Shown: in pieces, positions 1 to 10,522 of the stretch
Layout of the letters: each line of letters opens with the position of its first letter
Numbering within the stretch: position 1 is the stretch's first letter
Origin: Oceanospirillum sediminis
GTDB lineage: Bacteria > Pseudomonadota > Gammaproteobacteria > Pseudomonadales > Halomonadaceae
Assembly: GCF_014164585.1 (NCBI RefSeq)
Contig: NZ_JACJFM010000020.1
Coordinates: 29,793 to 93,792 of the forward strand
Direction of reading: 5' to 3'
DNA length: 64,000 bases
Notes under the pieces: generated by a model
What the model saw: the letters and a program-made list of their open reading frames with translations, nothing else
The model's database searches: none
Told to the model about the DNA's origin: nothing
Position numbers and translations under genes: made by a program

Positions 1-201
1 TCATTTATCTTTAATCAGCGTGGAAGCATAGCTTTAACCCTATGCTATAGATACTTTGTCTCAGGTTTTAAATGTTGATTTTTAGTCCGCTTTTAAAAGA
101 GCGCGCTTTTTATAATGCAAAATAGGTTGGGTCAATGTATTTTTATTTAAAAGATAAAAATATTTTTTATTTGTTACAACACGATTCATTATTAAGACAC
201 C
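1..201. other. AT-rich leader region upstream of the ZntB-like gene
   Basis: No gene is visible. The stretch is AT-rich and presumably carries the promoter of the transporter that follows, but I could not pick out a convincing -35/-10 pair. The window boundary cuts whatever lies to the left. Confidence 0.4.
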
Positions 202-1188
202 ATGCTTATGACAAATAATTACGAAGATGCCTTAATTCATGGCTATCGCTTTGATAGAAAAGGTAAAACAGAGCAGATTGGCTTAGATTCAGCAGGCCCG
301 GAGTCTGCTGCAGATAGCTTTATCTGGTTGCACTTTGATCTCAATGCTTCGGGTACTACCGATTGGTTGAAGCAATATTCTCAATTGGAGCCTCTTATGG
401 TTGAGGCGATGATTGCTGAAGATACTCGCCCCAGGTGCCTGCCGGCTGATGCAGGAATCCTGCTTATTCTGAGAGGGGTTAATCTTAATCCGGGGCAGGA
501 TGCGGATGACATGATCTCAATTCGTCTATGGATAGAGCATAACCGTGTTATAAGTGTCCGGCGCAGAAAGCTCAGCTCTATACAGGGGCTCCGAGAGCAG
601 ATTCAGAGGCAGCAGCCGCCAAAATCTTCTACTGAACTCATTGTTGATCTTTGTGATCATATGATCTGGGATATTGGTGCGACGGTTGAGCATTATGAAG
701 AGCAGCTGGCTGAGCTGGAAGATTATGTGCTAAATACTGCTCATGGCAATGTACGCCATGAACTACAAACGATAAGGCGACAATTGATTACATTACAGCG
801 TTACCTTGCACCGCAAAGAGAAGCCTTAAATCATTTGTTGACGGAAAAGATTGATTGGATCGAAAAAAACCAGAAGAAAAGATTAAGAGAGATCAGTGAT
901 CGCCTGGTGAGATACCTGGAAGACTTGTCAGCGATGAAGGAAAGAAGTGCTGTGGTACAGCAGGAGTTATCTAATCAACTGGCAGAGAAGGCTAACGCCA
1001 GAGTCTATTTGTTATCGATCATTACCGCGATTTTCCTGCCAATCAGTTTTATCACAGGGCTGCTGGGAATTAATGTTGCGGGTTTACCTGGTCTGGATAA
1101 TCCGCAGGCTTTTAAAAGTGTCGTCATAGTGCTTATCGCAATTGTCATTGTGCAGGTCTGCATCATGCGTTGGAAAAAGTGGCTGTAA
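202..1188 (+). CDS. zntB: ZntB/CorA-family divalent metal transporter
   Basis: 328-residue inner-membrane protein of the CorA metal-ion-transporter superfamily. It has a long cytoplasmic N-terminal domain, a helical stalk (roughly 150-260) rich in charged residues, and two C-terminal membrane helices (about 265-288 and 303-321). The signature between the helices reads GIN-VAG-LPG (GIN about 289-291) instead of the GMN of CorA. GxN variants of this kind are typical of the ZntB branch, which transports Zn2+. The protein ends in a short basic tail, as expected. The start used is ATG 202; an in-frame ATG at 208 is an alternative and neither has a strong ribosome binding site. The gene appears monocistronic. 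Family assignment is firm; the transported ion is inferred from the branch. Confidence 0.85.
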   Translation: MLMTNNYEDALIHGYRFDRKGKTEQIGLDSAGPESAADSFIWLHFDLNASGTTDWLKQYSQLEPLMVEAMIAEDTRPRCLPADAGILLILRGVNLNPGQDADDMISIRLWIEHNRVISVRRRKLSSIQGLREQIQRQQPPKSSTELIVDLCDHMIWDIGATVEHYEEQLAELEDYVLNTAHGNVRHELQTIRRQLITLQRYLAPQREALNHLLTEKIDWIEKNQKKRLREISDRLVRYLEDLSAMKERSAVVQQELSNQLAEKANARVYLLSIITAIFLPISFITGLLGINVAGLPGLDNPQAFKSVVIVLIAIVIVQVCIMRWKKWL

Positions 1189-1425
1189 AGCCACATTCTT
1201 TTTCTCCCCTCTACAAATTGCACCCATCATCTTGCTATTAATTCATCCTGCTAAGTACTTTTTCCTCTCGATATATAAAAATGGGTTGTAGTTCTGGTCT
1301 ATTACACATCACATATTATTTATAAAAAGCTAAAAATCATTTAAAAACAGTGTGTTATGTGTGCATTGTGATTTAATCAGAAACAAAACGACAGTAAGTA
1401 TTTTCAAAAAACATAAATAAATCAT

Positions 1426-1454
1426 TTGAACACGAAATGTTCGTGATGTAATAA
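1426..1454 (+). promoter_or_regulatory. Probable sigma-70 promoter of the NAGGN operon with an operator-like repeat in its spacer
   Basis: A -35-like TTGAAC (1426-1431), exactly 17 bp, then a -10-like TAATAA (1449-1454). The perfect inverted repeat CACGAA-ATG-TTCGTG (1431-1445) fills the spacer, the classic position for a repressor operator. The predicted start of transcription near 1461 leaves a short leader before the GGAGG ribosome binding site at 1481-1485. Both promoter and operator are read by eye. The rest of the 1189-1489 gap is AT-rich and shows nothing else. Confidence 0.45.
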
Positions 1455-1489
1455 TAAAGGGGCAATCATCACACTTATATGGAGGATTT

Positions 1490-3262
1490 ATGTGTGGCTT
1501 AGCCGGGATTATAGCCCGGAAAACCAATATCGAACCGGGCGCAATCATCGAACAAATGACAGACACCATGCGCCAGAGAGGACCTGATGCGAAAGGAGTA
1601 TTAGTCAGGAATAATACTGCACTTGGTCACCGCAGATTACAGATTATTGATCTGTCTGATCAGGGGCAACAACCTATGGCTGACCCGGAACTTGGCCTGG
1701 ATGTGGCTTTCAATGGCTGTATCTACAACTTTCAGGAAATAAGGCAGGCGCTGAGGGAAAAGGGTTATCGATTCTTTTCTGTCAGCGATACCGAGGTCAT
1801 TGGTAAAGCCTACCATGCCTGGGGCAAGGAGTGCTTCAAACGCTTTAATGGCATGTTCGCCATCGCAATCAATGACTGGCGTAACAATGAGCTGATACTG
1901 ACGCGTGACCGCTTAGGCATCAAGCCTCTGTACTATTCCGATACCGATCAGGCTCTGCTTTTTGCATCAACCACACACGCGATTCTGGCTTCAGGGTTAA
2001 TCACACCAGAACTGGATCCTGCCGCCCTTAACTTCTATATGAGCTTCCACTCGGTCGTCCCTGCACCCAGAACGCTGTTAAAAGAGATTAAAAAAGTAGA
2101 ACCGGGCACTTATCAGGTCTGGCGTGATGGACAGAAACTGCAGGAAATTCGATGGTGGCAGTTGTCCAATAAACAATTGCCATCGGATAAAGGGATGTCC
2201 GCTGAGGATTGGAAAGAAGCCTTGCTATTCAGGCTGCATAGAGCTGTTGAACGTCGTGCTATTGCGGATGTTCCTGTTGGGGTGCTGTTATCTGGCGGTG
2301 TGGACTCCAGCCTGATTACCGGTTTACTGGCCCAATACTCCGCGCAGCCACTGCATACCTACTCTATTGGCTTTGAAGCGTCAGGAGGTGAGCGTGGTGA
2401 TGAGTTTGAATACTCAGACCTGATTGCTAAACATTTTGGCACCGAACACCATAAGATTGAGATCCCTTCCCACGAGCTGTTAAAGCATCTGCCCGAGAGC
2501 TTTAAAGCGATGTCTGAGCCTATGGTGAGTTACGACAATATCGCTTTCTGGCTCCTGTCACGGGAAGTATCGAAAGACATGAAGGTGGTGCAATCTGGCC
2601 AGGGGGCTGATGAAGTCTTCGGTGGCTATCACTGGTATCCACCGCTAATGTCGCAGCAAGCCGATGCCGGGACTTACTGCCAGTACTTTATGGATCAGAA
2701 CTTCGAGCGTTATCAGCAGATGGTGCAGTCCCGCTGGGTGGAGCAGGATTATGCCGGTGATTTTGTGCGTGATCATTTCGCTTCCGGTATCTCAGATAGC
2801 ACCATTAACAGTGCGCTGCAGTTGGATACCACGGTGATGCTGACCGAAGATCCGGTTAAGCGCGTCGACAATATGACCATGGCCTGGGGGCTGGAAGCCC
2901 GTGTGCCTTTCCTCGATCACGAAGTTGTTGAACTGGCTGCTCGAATGCCCCCTGAACTGAAGGTTAAGAATGATGGGAAATGGATTCTGAAAGAGGCCGC
3001 CCGTCAGGTAATTCCTGATGCAGTGATTGATCGTCCCAAGGGCTATTTCCCGGTACCCGCACTGAAGTATATCGAAGGCCCTTATCTGGAGATGGTACGA
3101 GATACTCTGAACAGCACAGCCTGTCGTGAACGGGGCCTTTTTCAGTCTCACTATATCGATACCCTGCTGGATAATCCAAAAGAGCATCTGACGCCTTTGC
3201 GTGGCTCACGCCTCTGGCAGGTGGCTTTACTGGAACTTTGGCTACAAACCCATCAGATATAA
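1490..3262 (+). CDS. asnO: N-acetylglutaminylglutamine amidotransferase (asparagine-synthase-like)
   Basis: 590-residue glutamine-dependent amidotransferase. After Met removal the catalytic Cys2 of the class-II glutaminase domain (MCGLAG) is exposed; this N-terminal half runs to about 210. The C-terminal asparagine-synthase domain carries the PPi-loop SGGVDSS near residue 267. In the conserved trio found in pseudomonads and other proteobacteria, this enzyme amidates the dipeptide made by the next gene to give N-acetylglutaminylglutamine amide (NAGGN), an osmoprotectant. The assignment rests mainly on the diagnostic neighbours (GNAT/ATP-grasp synthetase and M42 peptidase); alone it would be called AsnB. 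The start has GGAGG 4 nt upstream. Its stop codon overlaps the ribosome binding site of the next gene. Confidence 0.9.
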   Translation: MCGLAGIIARKTNIEPGAIIEQMTDTMRQRGPDAKGVLVRNNTALGHRRLQIIDLSDQGQQPMADPELGLDVAFNGCIYNFQEIRQALREKGYRFFSVSDTEVIGKAYHAWGKECFKRFNGMFAIAINDWRNNELILTRDRLGIKPLYYSDTDQALLFASTTHAILASGLITPELDPAALNFYMSFHSVVPAPRTLLKEIKKVEPGTYQVWRDGQKLQEIRWWQLSNKQLPSDKGMSAEDWKEALLFRLHRAVERRAIADVPVGVLLSGGVDSSLITGLLAQYSAQPLHTYSIGFEASGGERGDEFEYSDLIAKHFGTEHHKIEIPSHELLKHLPESFKAMSEPMVSYDNIAFWLLSREVSKDMKVVQSGQGADEVFGGYHWYPPLMSQQADAGTYCQYFMDQNFERYQQMVQSRWVEQDYAGDFVRDHFASGISDSTINSALQLDTTVMLTEDPVKRVDNMTMAWGLEARVPFLDHEVVELAARMPPELKVKNDGKWILKEAARQVIPDAVIDRPKGYFPVPALKYIEGPYLEMVRDTLNSTACRERGLFQSHYIDTLLDNPKEHLTPLRGSRLWQVALLELWLQTHQI

Positions 3263-3273
3263 GGAGTGTGAAC

Positions 3274-5016
3274 ATGCAAACGGGTCATGAGTTTCCCAAA
3301 CGCGAAACAACCATGGATATTACCGGCATGGTCTCCCTGAAACACTGGGGGGAGCGACCTAGCCAGGCGAAGCCTTGCGCTAATATGAACCGTCAGGTGG
3401 ACTGTGGCTGGGGTAACCTGATCTTCAGTCAGACCTTTAATAAGGATACACAACTGACGGAAGTGCTGCGGGATGAGACCCACGGTCAGCGTAATATTGC
3501 CCTTTACGTCAGAAACCCGCAGGTACTGGTAGCCCAGTACCCACAGGAACTGTTTCTGGACCCTTCACTGACTTATCGTCTGGACTTAAGTGCGAGCATT
3601 CGTCCCGATATCCCAAAAGGTTTGATCATTGAACCTGCGGCTGTTGCGGATGAATACGCTATTAACCGCATCTATAAGAGCCGCCATATGATACCCGTGC
3701 GGGAAGGCTACCTATCCAGCCTTGATGCTAATGACAGTGTGATCATGCTGGTGGCAAGGGAAACAGGCAACGGAGATATCGTTGGAGTGATCACAGGAGT
3801 GGATCATCAGCAGGCGTTTAACGATCCTGATAACGGCTCCAGCCTATGGGCTTTGGCAACAGATTCTCAAACCAGCTGGAGCGGTTTGGGCAAAGCCCTG
3901 ATTCAGGCGTTGGCAGCCCACTTTAAATCCCAGGGGCGCAGCTTTATGGATCTGTCCGTGATGCACGATAACCATCAGGCGATTGCACTGTATGAGCACC
4001 TGGGCTTTAAAGCGATTCCGGTGTACTGCATCAAAAATCGCAATGCGGTTAACGAGAAGCTTTATACCGGCCAGCAACCGCCACAAACGTTAAATATTTA
4101 TGCCCGTATTATTATCGAAGAAGCCTGTCGCAGAGGCATCGCGGTGGATATACAGGATGCGGAACAGGGCTTTTTCAGCTTGTCTCTGGGGGGCAGAACT
4201 ATTCACTGTCGGGAATCCCTGACCGACCTGACCAGTGCTGTGGCGATGAGTTTGTGCAGTGATAAAGCGGTAACACATCGCGTACTCAATAAAATCGGCT
4301 TATCTGTACCGAAGCAGATTACTCCTGAGAATAGTGGTGATTTGCTGGACTTCCTCCACCAACACCAGCGTTTAGTGATTAAACCTGCCAATGGTGAGCA
4401 GGGCGATCATGTATTTGTCGATTTAAGCGATGAAGGTTCTGTACTGGATGCCTGGAAACAGGTGTGTTCGACAGGTGATACGGCTATCGCCGAACAGTTT
4501 GTTGAAGGTCAGGATCTGAGAATTGTTGTGATCAATTATCAGGTGGTGGCGGCTTCTGTACGTATTCCTGCTCGCATTACAGGCAATGGCCAGAATGATA
4601 TTCAAACGCTGATTGAAAAACAGAGCCATCGTCGCTCCAGGGCCACTGGTGGAGAAAGCTATATCCCTCTGGATAGCGAAACCTTGCGCTGTATTGCCGA
4701 CGCAGGATTTTCACTGGGCGATACCTTGCCTTGTGGTCAGACCCTGACGGTGCGTAAGACGGCGAATCTGCATACCGGTGGCACCATGACCGATGTGACG
4801 CAGAAACTGCACCCTCAGCTTGTCGATGCCGCTGAAAAAGCCGCGAAGGCACTGAATATTCCAGTGGTTGGGCTGGATATGATGGTCGACGCCCCGGATA
4901 AACCCGTTTATCACATTATTGAAGCCAATGAACGACCAGGATTAGCCAACCATGAACCTCAGCCTACAGCAGAAAGGTTGGTTGATCTGCTGTTTCCACA
5001 AACACAGCCATCCTGA
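3274..5016 (+). CDS. ngg: N-acetylglutaminylglutamine synthetase (GNAT plus ATP-grasp fusion)
   Basis: 580-residue bifunctional enzyme. An N-terminal GNAT acetyltransferase (about 100-265) contains an acetyl-CoA loop-like segment (GLGKALI) and the NHQAIALYEHLGF motif. An ATP-grasp ligase (about 290-575) contains RLVIKPANGEQGDH and, near the end, IIEANERPGL. It is the core enzyme that condenses glutamines and acetylates the product in NAGGN synthesis. I chose ATG 3274 over the upstream in-frame ATG at 3238 because AAGGAG sits at 3261-3266, and because starting at 3274 avoids overlap with asnO. The 11-bp gaps on both sides indicate one transcript with asnO and the peptidase. Confidence 0.9.
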   Translation: MQTGHEFPKRETTMDITGMVSLKHWGERPSQAKPCANMNRQVDCGWGNLIFSQTFNKDTQLTEVLRDETHGQRNIALYVRNPQVLVAQYPQELFLDPSLTYRLDLSASIRPDIPKGLIIEPAAVADEYAINRIYKSRHMIPVREGYLSSLDANDSVIMLVARETGNGDIVGVITGVDHQQAFNDPDNGSSLWALATDSQTSWSGLGKALIQALAAHFKSQGRSFMDLSVMHDNHQAIALYEHLGFKAIPVYCIKNRNAVNEKLYTGQQPPQTLNIYARIIIEEACRRGIAVDIQDAEQGFFSLSLGGRTIHCRESLTDLTSAVAMSLCSDKAVTHRVLNKIGLSVPKQITPENSGDLLDFLHQHQRLVIKPANGEQGDHVFVDLSDEGSVLDAWKQVCSTGDTAIAEQFVEGQDLRIVVINYQVVAASVRIPARITGNGQNDIQTLIEKQSHRRSRATGGESYIPLDSETLRCIADAGFSLGDTLPCGQTLTVRKTANLHTGGTMTDVTQKLHPQLVDAAEKAAKALNIPVVGLDMMVDAPDKPVYHIIEANERPGLANHEPQPTAERLVDLLFPQTQPS

Positions 5017-5027
5017 GAGGTGTCGTT

Positions 5028-6140
5028 ATGCAAGCATTAACCATTGATCAGGATTATCTTAAGAATACCCTGATGTCTCTGTTAACCATCCCCAGTCCCG
5101 CCGGCATGACCGACAGTGTGGTGCAGTGGGTTTGCCATGAGCTGGAAAATCTGGGCATTGAATATGAACTGACCCGTCGCGGCGCTATTCGGGCTAATCT
5201 GTATGGTCGACAGAACAGTCCTGATCGGGCGATTGCGGCCCATTTGGACACCCTGGGTGCTATCGTTCGAAAATATAAAGCCAATGGCCGCCTGGAGATC
5301 GCTTCTATTGGCACCTGGCCTGCGCGCTCCGCTGAAGGCGCCCGTGTGACCGTATTCACCGAAAGTGGCCGCACCTATCGGGGCACCATACTGCCGAAAA
5401 AAGCCTCTGGTCATACTTACGGCAGTGAAGTGGATAAACAGGAAGCCAGTTGGAACAATCTTGAACTACGTCTGGATCATACATTGTCCTGCGCTGAAGA
5501 TCTCGAAGCCGCAGGGATCAATGTTGGTGATATTATCGCTGTAGACCCTCAGCCAGAGTTCTGCGCTAACGGTTTCTGGGTATCCCGTTTTCTGGATGAT
5601 AAAGCCGGCGCTGCCGCTCTGCTGGCCGCGGCTAAAGCGATCAAAGAGCATAATCAGCCACTGGAGATGGATTGCCATCTGCTGTTTACCATCTCGGAAG
5701 AGGTCGGTGTTGGTGCATCCCATATATTACATGGCGATGTGGCTGAGTTGCTGGCGGTAGATAACGGCACCATCGCCCCTGAACAAAACACTTCAGAGTA
5801 TGGCGTGACCATTGCGATGCAGGACTCCAGTGGCCCCTTTGACCGCCACTTAACTCATCATCTGATAAACCTGTGTAAAGAACACCGCCTGGAATTCAGC
5901 CGGGATGTATTTCGCTATTATCGCAGTGATGCCGCGGCAGCATTGGAAGCGGGTAGCGATATCCGTACGGGACTGATCTGTTTTGCTCTGGATGCCTCTC
6001 ATGGTTATGAGCGCACCCATCAGTCTTCAGTGGCAACGGTTGCTCAGTTGCTGACTCTGTATATGCAATCCGGCCCCCTGTTTCATCGTGATGAACATGC
6101 TCTGGGTCCCCTGAAAGACTTCCCCATTAAAGATATATAG
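5028..6140 (+). CDS. M42-family peptidase of the NAGGN osmoprotectant system
   Basis: 370-residue co-catalytic metallopeptidase of family M42 (glutamyl aminopeptidase/endoglucanase-M-like). Metal and catalytic positions are visible: AHLDTLG (His/Asp), RFLDDKAGAA (bridging Asp), ISEEVGVGASH (Glu-Glu pair), AVDNGT, and a terminal ASHGYERTH histidine. A distinct subfamily of M42 proteins is consistently the third gene of NAGGN operons. Its role there (turnover of the peptide osmolyte or maturation) is not settled. GAGAGGTG lies just before the ATG. A hairpin follows downstream, probably marking the operon end. Confidence 0.88.
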   Translation: MQALTIDQDYLKNTLMSLLTIPSPAGMTDSVVQWVCHELENLGIEYELTRRGAIRANLYGRQNSPDRAIAAHLDTLGAIVRKYKANGRLEIASIGTWPARSAEGARVTVFTESGRTYRGTILPKKASGHTYGSEVDKQEASWNNLELRLDHTLSCAEDLEAAGINVGDIIAVDPQPEFCANGFWVSRFLDDKAGAAALLAAAKAIKEHNQPLEMDCHLLFTISEEVGVGASHILHGDVAELLAVDNGTIAPEQNTSEYGVTIAMQDSSGPFDRHLTHHLINLCKEHRLEFSRDVFRYYRSDAAAALEAGSDIRTGLICFALDASHGYERTHQSSVATVAQLLTLYMQSGPLFHRDEHALGPLKDFPIKDI

Positions 6141-6203
6141 TTTCTTGATGAGCTTTCAGGCGACCACTATACAACACAAAGTTACATAAAAACGGTTGAA
6201 TTG

Positions 6204-6242
6204 CTGCTGTTCTCTTCAGCTGGAAAGCGTTGAGAACAGCAG
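6204..6242 (+). terminator. Stem-loop after the NAGGN operon
   Basis: A perfect 11-bp inverted repeat (CTGCTGTTCTC at 6204-6214, GAGAACAGCAG at 6232-6242) around a 17-nt loop that can form an inner GCT-GGAA-AGC stem. There is no clean T-run after it, so it may be a weak terminator or a 3' stabilising structure. Confidence 0.45.
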
Positions 6243-6400
6243 AACATTATTTATGTATACTGAGCTTTTCCAGATATGACTATAATTTGATCATCACGGA
6301 TCAGTTGATCTCCAGGCAACTCTGCTCATGATCTCAAAGTTATCTCTGCCACACGCTTAATTAAGCTTTCCCGGCCAGGGCTTTTAGAAAATGGATCAAT

Positions 6401-7255
6401 ATGAAAAATGACAATCAGCAGCTTGAAGAGATTATTACAATCGAATCAGGCTCACTGTCTCTAAGAGAAATCAGTCATATCACTTCAACCCCGGAAAGAC
6501 TGCAGTTCTACGAAAAAAAGTACCCTGACATCCTGTACTCAACCCTTCTTATGTCTCTCACACATGAGTCTTACACAGAAGCACAGGCTAAACGTTTATG
6601 GTCCGGGATCAGACAGCATATGGATAAGCTAAACAATATCCTTCAAAGAGATGTCGGTCTCAGCGTCGCCACACTTGATTATTTAACCAATTGTTCTGAG
6701 CACCTGTCGGCTCCTAAAATCATCGAGCAGGATAAAAGTGATTTTGTAAGTCGGGCAGCAACGATTGATGAGCTTACAGGCCTTTATATCCGTGATGTTT
6801 TCGATGTTATGATCAAAACAAGCATTGGGAATGCTATACATAACAACACACCTCTATGCCTGTTAATGATCGATATCGATGATTTTAAGCAGGTTAATGA
6901 TAATTATGGCCATATGACCGGAGATAAAGTGCTGGCAGAATTAGGCGCCTGTCTGAAGCAGTCTATCCGGGAATCAGACATGGCAATTCGCTATGGAGGT
7001 GAGGAGCTTTCGGTCATTATGCCTGAAACAAAGGAGAAAAATGCATCTAAAGTAGGCGAGCGTATCCGTAAACAGGTTGAACAGTTAGAATTTGATGGAT
7101 TTTCTGTAACCGTCAGTATTGGTTTAGGTTCGTTAAATAAAGTATGCAGGACTCCAGAAACATTAATATCGGCTGCAGATGAAGCATTATATGAAGCTAA
7201 ACATAATGGCAAAAACCAGCTAATAATTTCTCAATGCGCAATACGGGAAAATTGA
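6401..7255 (+). CDS. Diguanylate cyclase (GGDEF), soluble
   Basis: 284-residue cytoplasmic protein. Residues 1-115 form a helical, unrecognised N-terminal domain with no membrane segment. Residues 118-278 are a GGDEF domain beginning TIDELTGL. The catalytic loop is GGEEL (199-203), an active-site variant compatible with synthesis of c-di-GMP from two GTP. An RESD (190-193) five residues upstream matches the RxxD product-inhibition site. The gene stands alone between the NAGGN operon and a decayed stretch. The ribosome binding site is weak (GGATC). The input sensed by the N-terminal domain is unknown. Confidence 0.9.
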   Translation: MKNDNQQLEEIITIESGSLSLREISHITSTPERLQFYEKKYPDILYSTLLMSLTHESYTEAQAKRLWSGIRQHMDKLNNILQRDVGLSVATLDYLTNCSEHLSAPKIIEQDKSDFVSRAATIDELTGLYIRDVFDVMIKTSIGNAIHNNTPLCLLMIDIDDFKQVNDNYGHMTGDKVLAELGACLKQSIRESDMAIRYGGEELSVIMPETKEKNASKVGERIRKQVEQLEFDGFSVTVSIGLGSLNKVCRTPETLISAADEALYEAKHNGKNQLIISQCAIREN

Positions 7256-7585
7256 CTCATTTACCCTGAGATATAAATCTGCAGGGGTTCTGACAATACA
7301 GCATTTAAGAGAGCAGAGTGCCAGCAAACGGTATTGTAAATCTTAGCCTGAACCAGTCTTGGTGTATGCATGCCTCCATAAGCAGCCCGATTACCACAAG
7401 CCGAATAGGATTATCCTGGCCAGGTATTCACCAGCTTATCCGTTGGCAGATAAATTAATAATGTTGTCAATAAGGGCGATAAAGCAACGACCAAACCTCT
7501 GGCGCGAGGTCTGGTCATATTAGTCATTTCTTCTGGGTACTCAGAGCTGTACCCGGATCCCTCCCGGTTGGGTGAGTGCCTCATT
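7256..7585. other. Gene-poor stretch, possibly decayed coding DNA
   Basis: No credible full gene. On the minus strand a 37-codon frame (7411-7524) encodes a basic start and one hydrophobic segment, resembling the beginning of a membrane protein but stopping at once. A small perfect hairpin GGGTAC/GTACCC lies at 7534-7553. Together with the headless frame that follows, this looks like an eroded locus. Confidence 0.35.
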
Positions 7586-8101
7586 CTAAGTTGATTTTTT
7601 CTCTGTCTCAGCAGGTTTGTTCTGAGTCGCATCCTTGTCAGTAACAGACAGTTTCTGAGGATGCCACTGAATCAGATTGACCAGTTGTCGGTAGTCTGAT
7701 TCTGACAGAAGAAAGCTGTAATCCGACTGTTCGGGTGTCAGATAATACGTATTATCCTGTTCTGATAAATTCAGTTGAAGATCATTTTTACCCTTAGCCG
7801 ACAGAGTTAATGAAAGTGCTGATGATGTCATAGGCAGAGTATCTGCCAGTCCCTCAATGGTGAGCCCTGAAAGCTGTTCGGCAAACTGCTCTGCCTGATT
7901 CTGCAAAGCGTTCTCATCCAGTGCTGCGATCTGACCTTTTGTCAGCTGCCAATAGCCCTGCTGTTTCTCTAAACTGAACCGGTCCGTGGTGATCTCCTCT
8001 TTCTGTTTAACCTGGTTATTCTGCCCGTCCGCTTCGTTGTTATCCGAGTGGCTATCTGAGCGGCTATTCGATTCACCCGCGTTCCTTTCATCAAGGCGTA
8101 C
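7586..8101 (-). pseudogene. Headless remnant of a DUF4340-like protein
   Basis: The minus-strand frame is open for 171 codons from 8101 down to a stop at 7586, but starts directly after an in-frame TAA (8102-8104). It has no ATG or GTG; the first TTG is at 7906. Its translation has a Ser/Asp/Asn-rich linker, then beta-rich text such as RFSLEKQQGYWQLTKGQ and a second half ending in a Lys/Glu-rich tail. The FSLEK...GYWQLTK pattern followed by a helix resembles DUF4340 domains, though I hold this loosely. A real C-terminal part without signal peptide or start suggests a 5'-truncated gene. Alternatively it is a short intact gene starting at TTG 7906 (106 codons). Confidence 0.4.
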
Positions 8102-8201
8102 TTATGATGTCGTCCGAAAAATAGAGTCGCTGGGAAAATGGTATCGTTCAGAAAGTGACGTCGCTCGGAAATTTGATAAGAGGTTGTTTAACGAATAGCC
8201 G
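8061..8201. repeat. 141-bp segment bounded by a 10-bp inverted repeat
   Basis: CGGCTATTCG at 8061-8070 and its perfect complement CGAATAGCCG at 8192-8201. The segment contains the TAA that truncates the minus-strand remnant. It could be a small inserted element or a chance repeat. Confidence 0.25.
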
Positions 8202-8209
8202 CACAGGGC

Positions 8210-8234
8210 AAAAAAGGGGGGCGGTAAGCCCCCC
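8210..8234 (-). terminator. Rho-independent terminator of groESL
   Basis: On the minus strand, GGGGGGC (8234-8228), a five-base loop TTACC and GCCCCCC (8222-8216) are followed by six T (8215-8210). It lies about 80 bp past the groEL stop. Confidence 0.85.
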
Positions 8235-8313
8235 AAACGACTTGTCAGTAAAGGTCTGTAAAGACTAAAAAATGCAGGACTATTCGCTTACAACACGGGA
8301 AGGCAAGGTTTTA

Positions 8314-10256
<1,943 letters not shown>

Positions 10257-10322
10257 TAAACAGATCTCCTATAATGAGGTTTAATCAGAAACAAAACAGG
10301 GTCAGATCCTGTCAAAATCGCT

Positions 10323-10350
10323 AGATAGGGTCACTGAAAAGAGTTTCAAG
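10323..10350 (-). promoter_or_regulatory. Sigma-32 (RpoH) heat-shock promoter of groESL
   Basis: Read on the minus strand: CTTGAAA (10350-10344), 13 bp, CCCTATCT (10330-10323). This matches the RpoH consensus CTTGAAA-N13-CCCCATNT at all but one position and lies about 70 bp before groES. No CIRCE repeat is present, so control is RpoH-type rather than HrcA-type. Confidence 0.75.
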
Positions 10351-10522
10351 ACTTTTTCTGAAAAAAATTTAAAAAAATTATCTGGCGATAAAAGTCATGG
10401 AATACAGCAGGTTAAACTGAACCCATAAACTTTTTCTGTATTGATTTGTCGATTGGTTCAGAGGTATACCGAAAATACGAAATACCTGTTTATGCTTGAA
10501 TATGCGTATTTGGAGGTGCTTT

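Noticed and set aside
7411..7524. Short minus-strand frame with one hydrophobic segment
   Set aside because: It stops after 37 codons and cannot be tied to a family; listed only as part of the decayed stretch.
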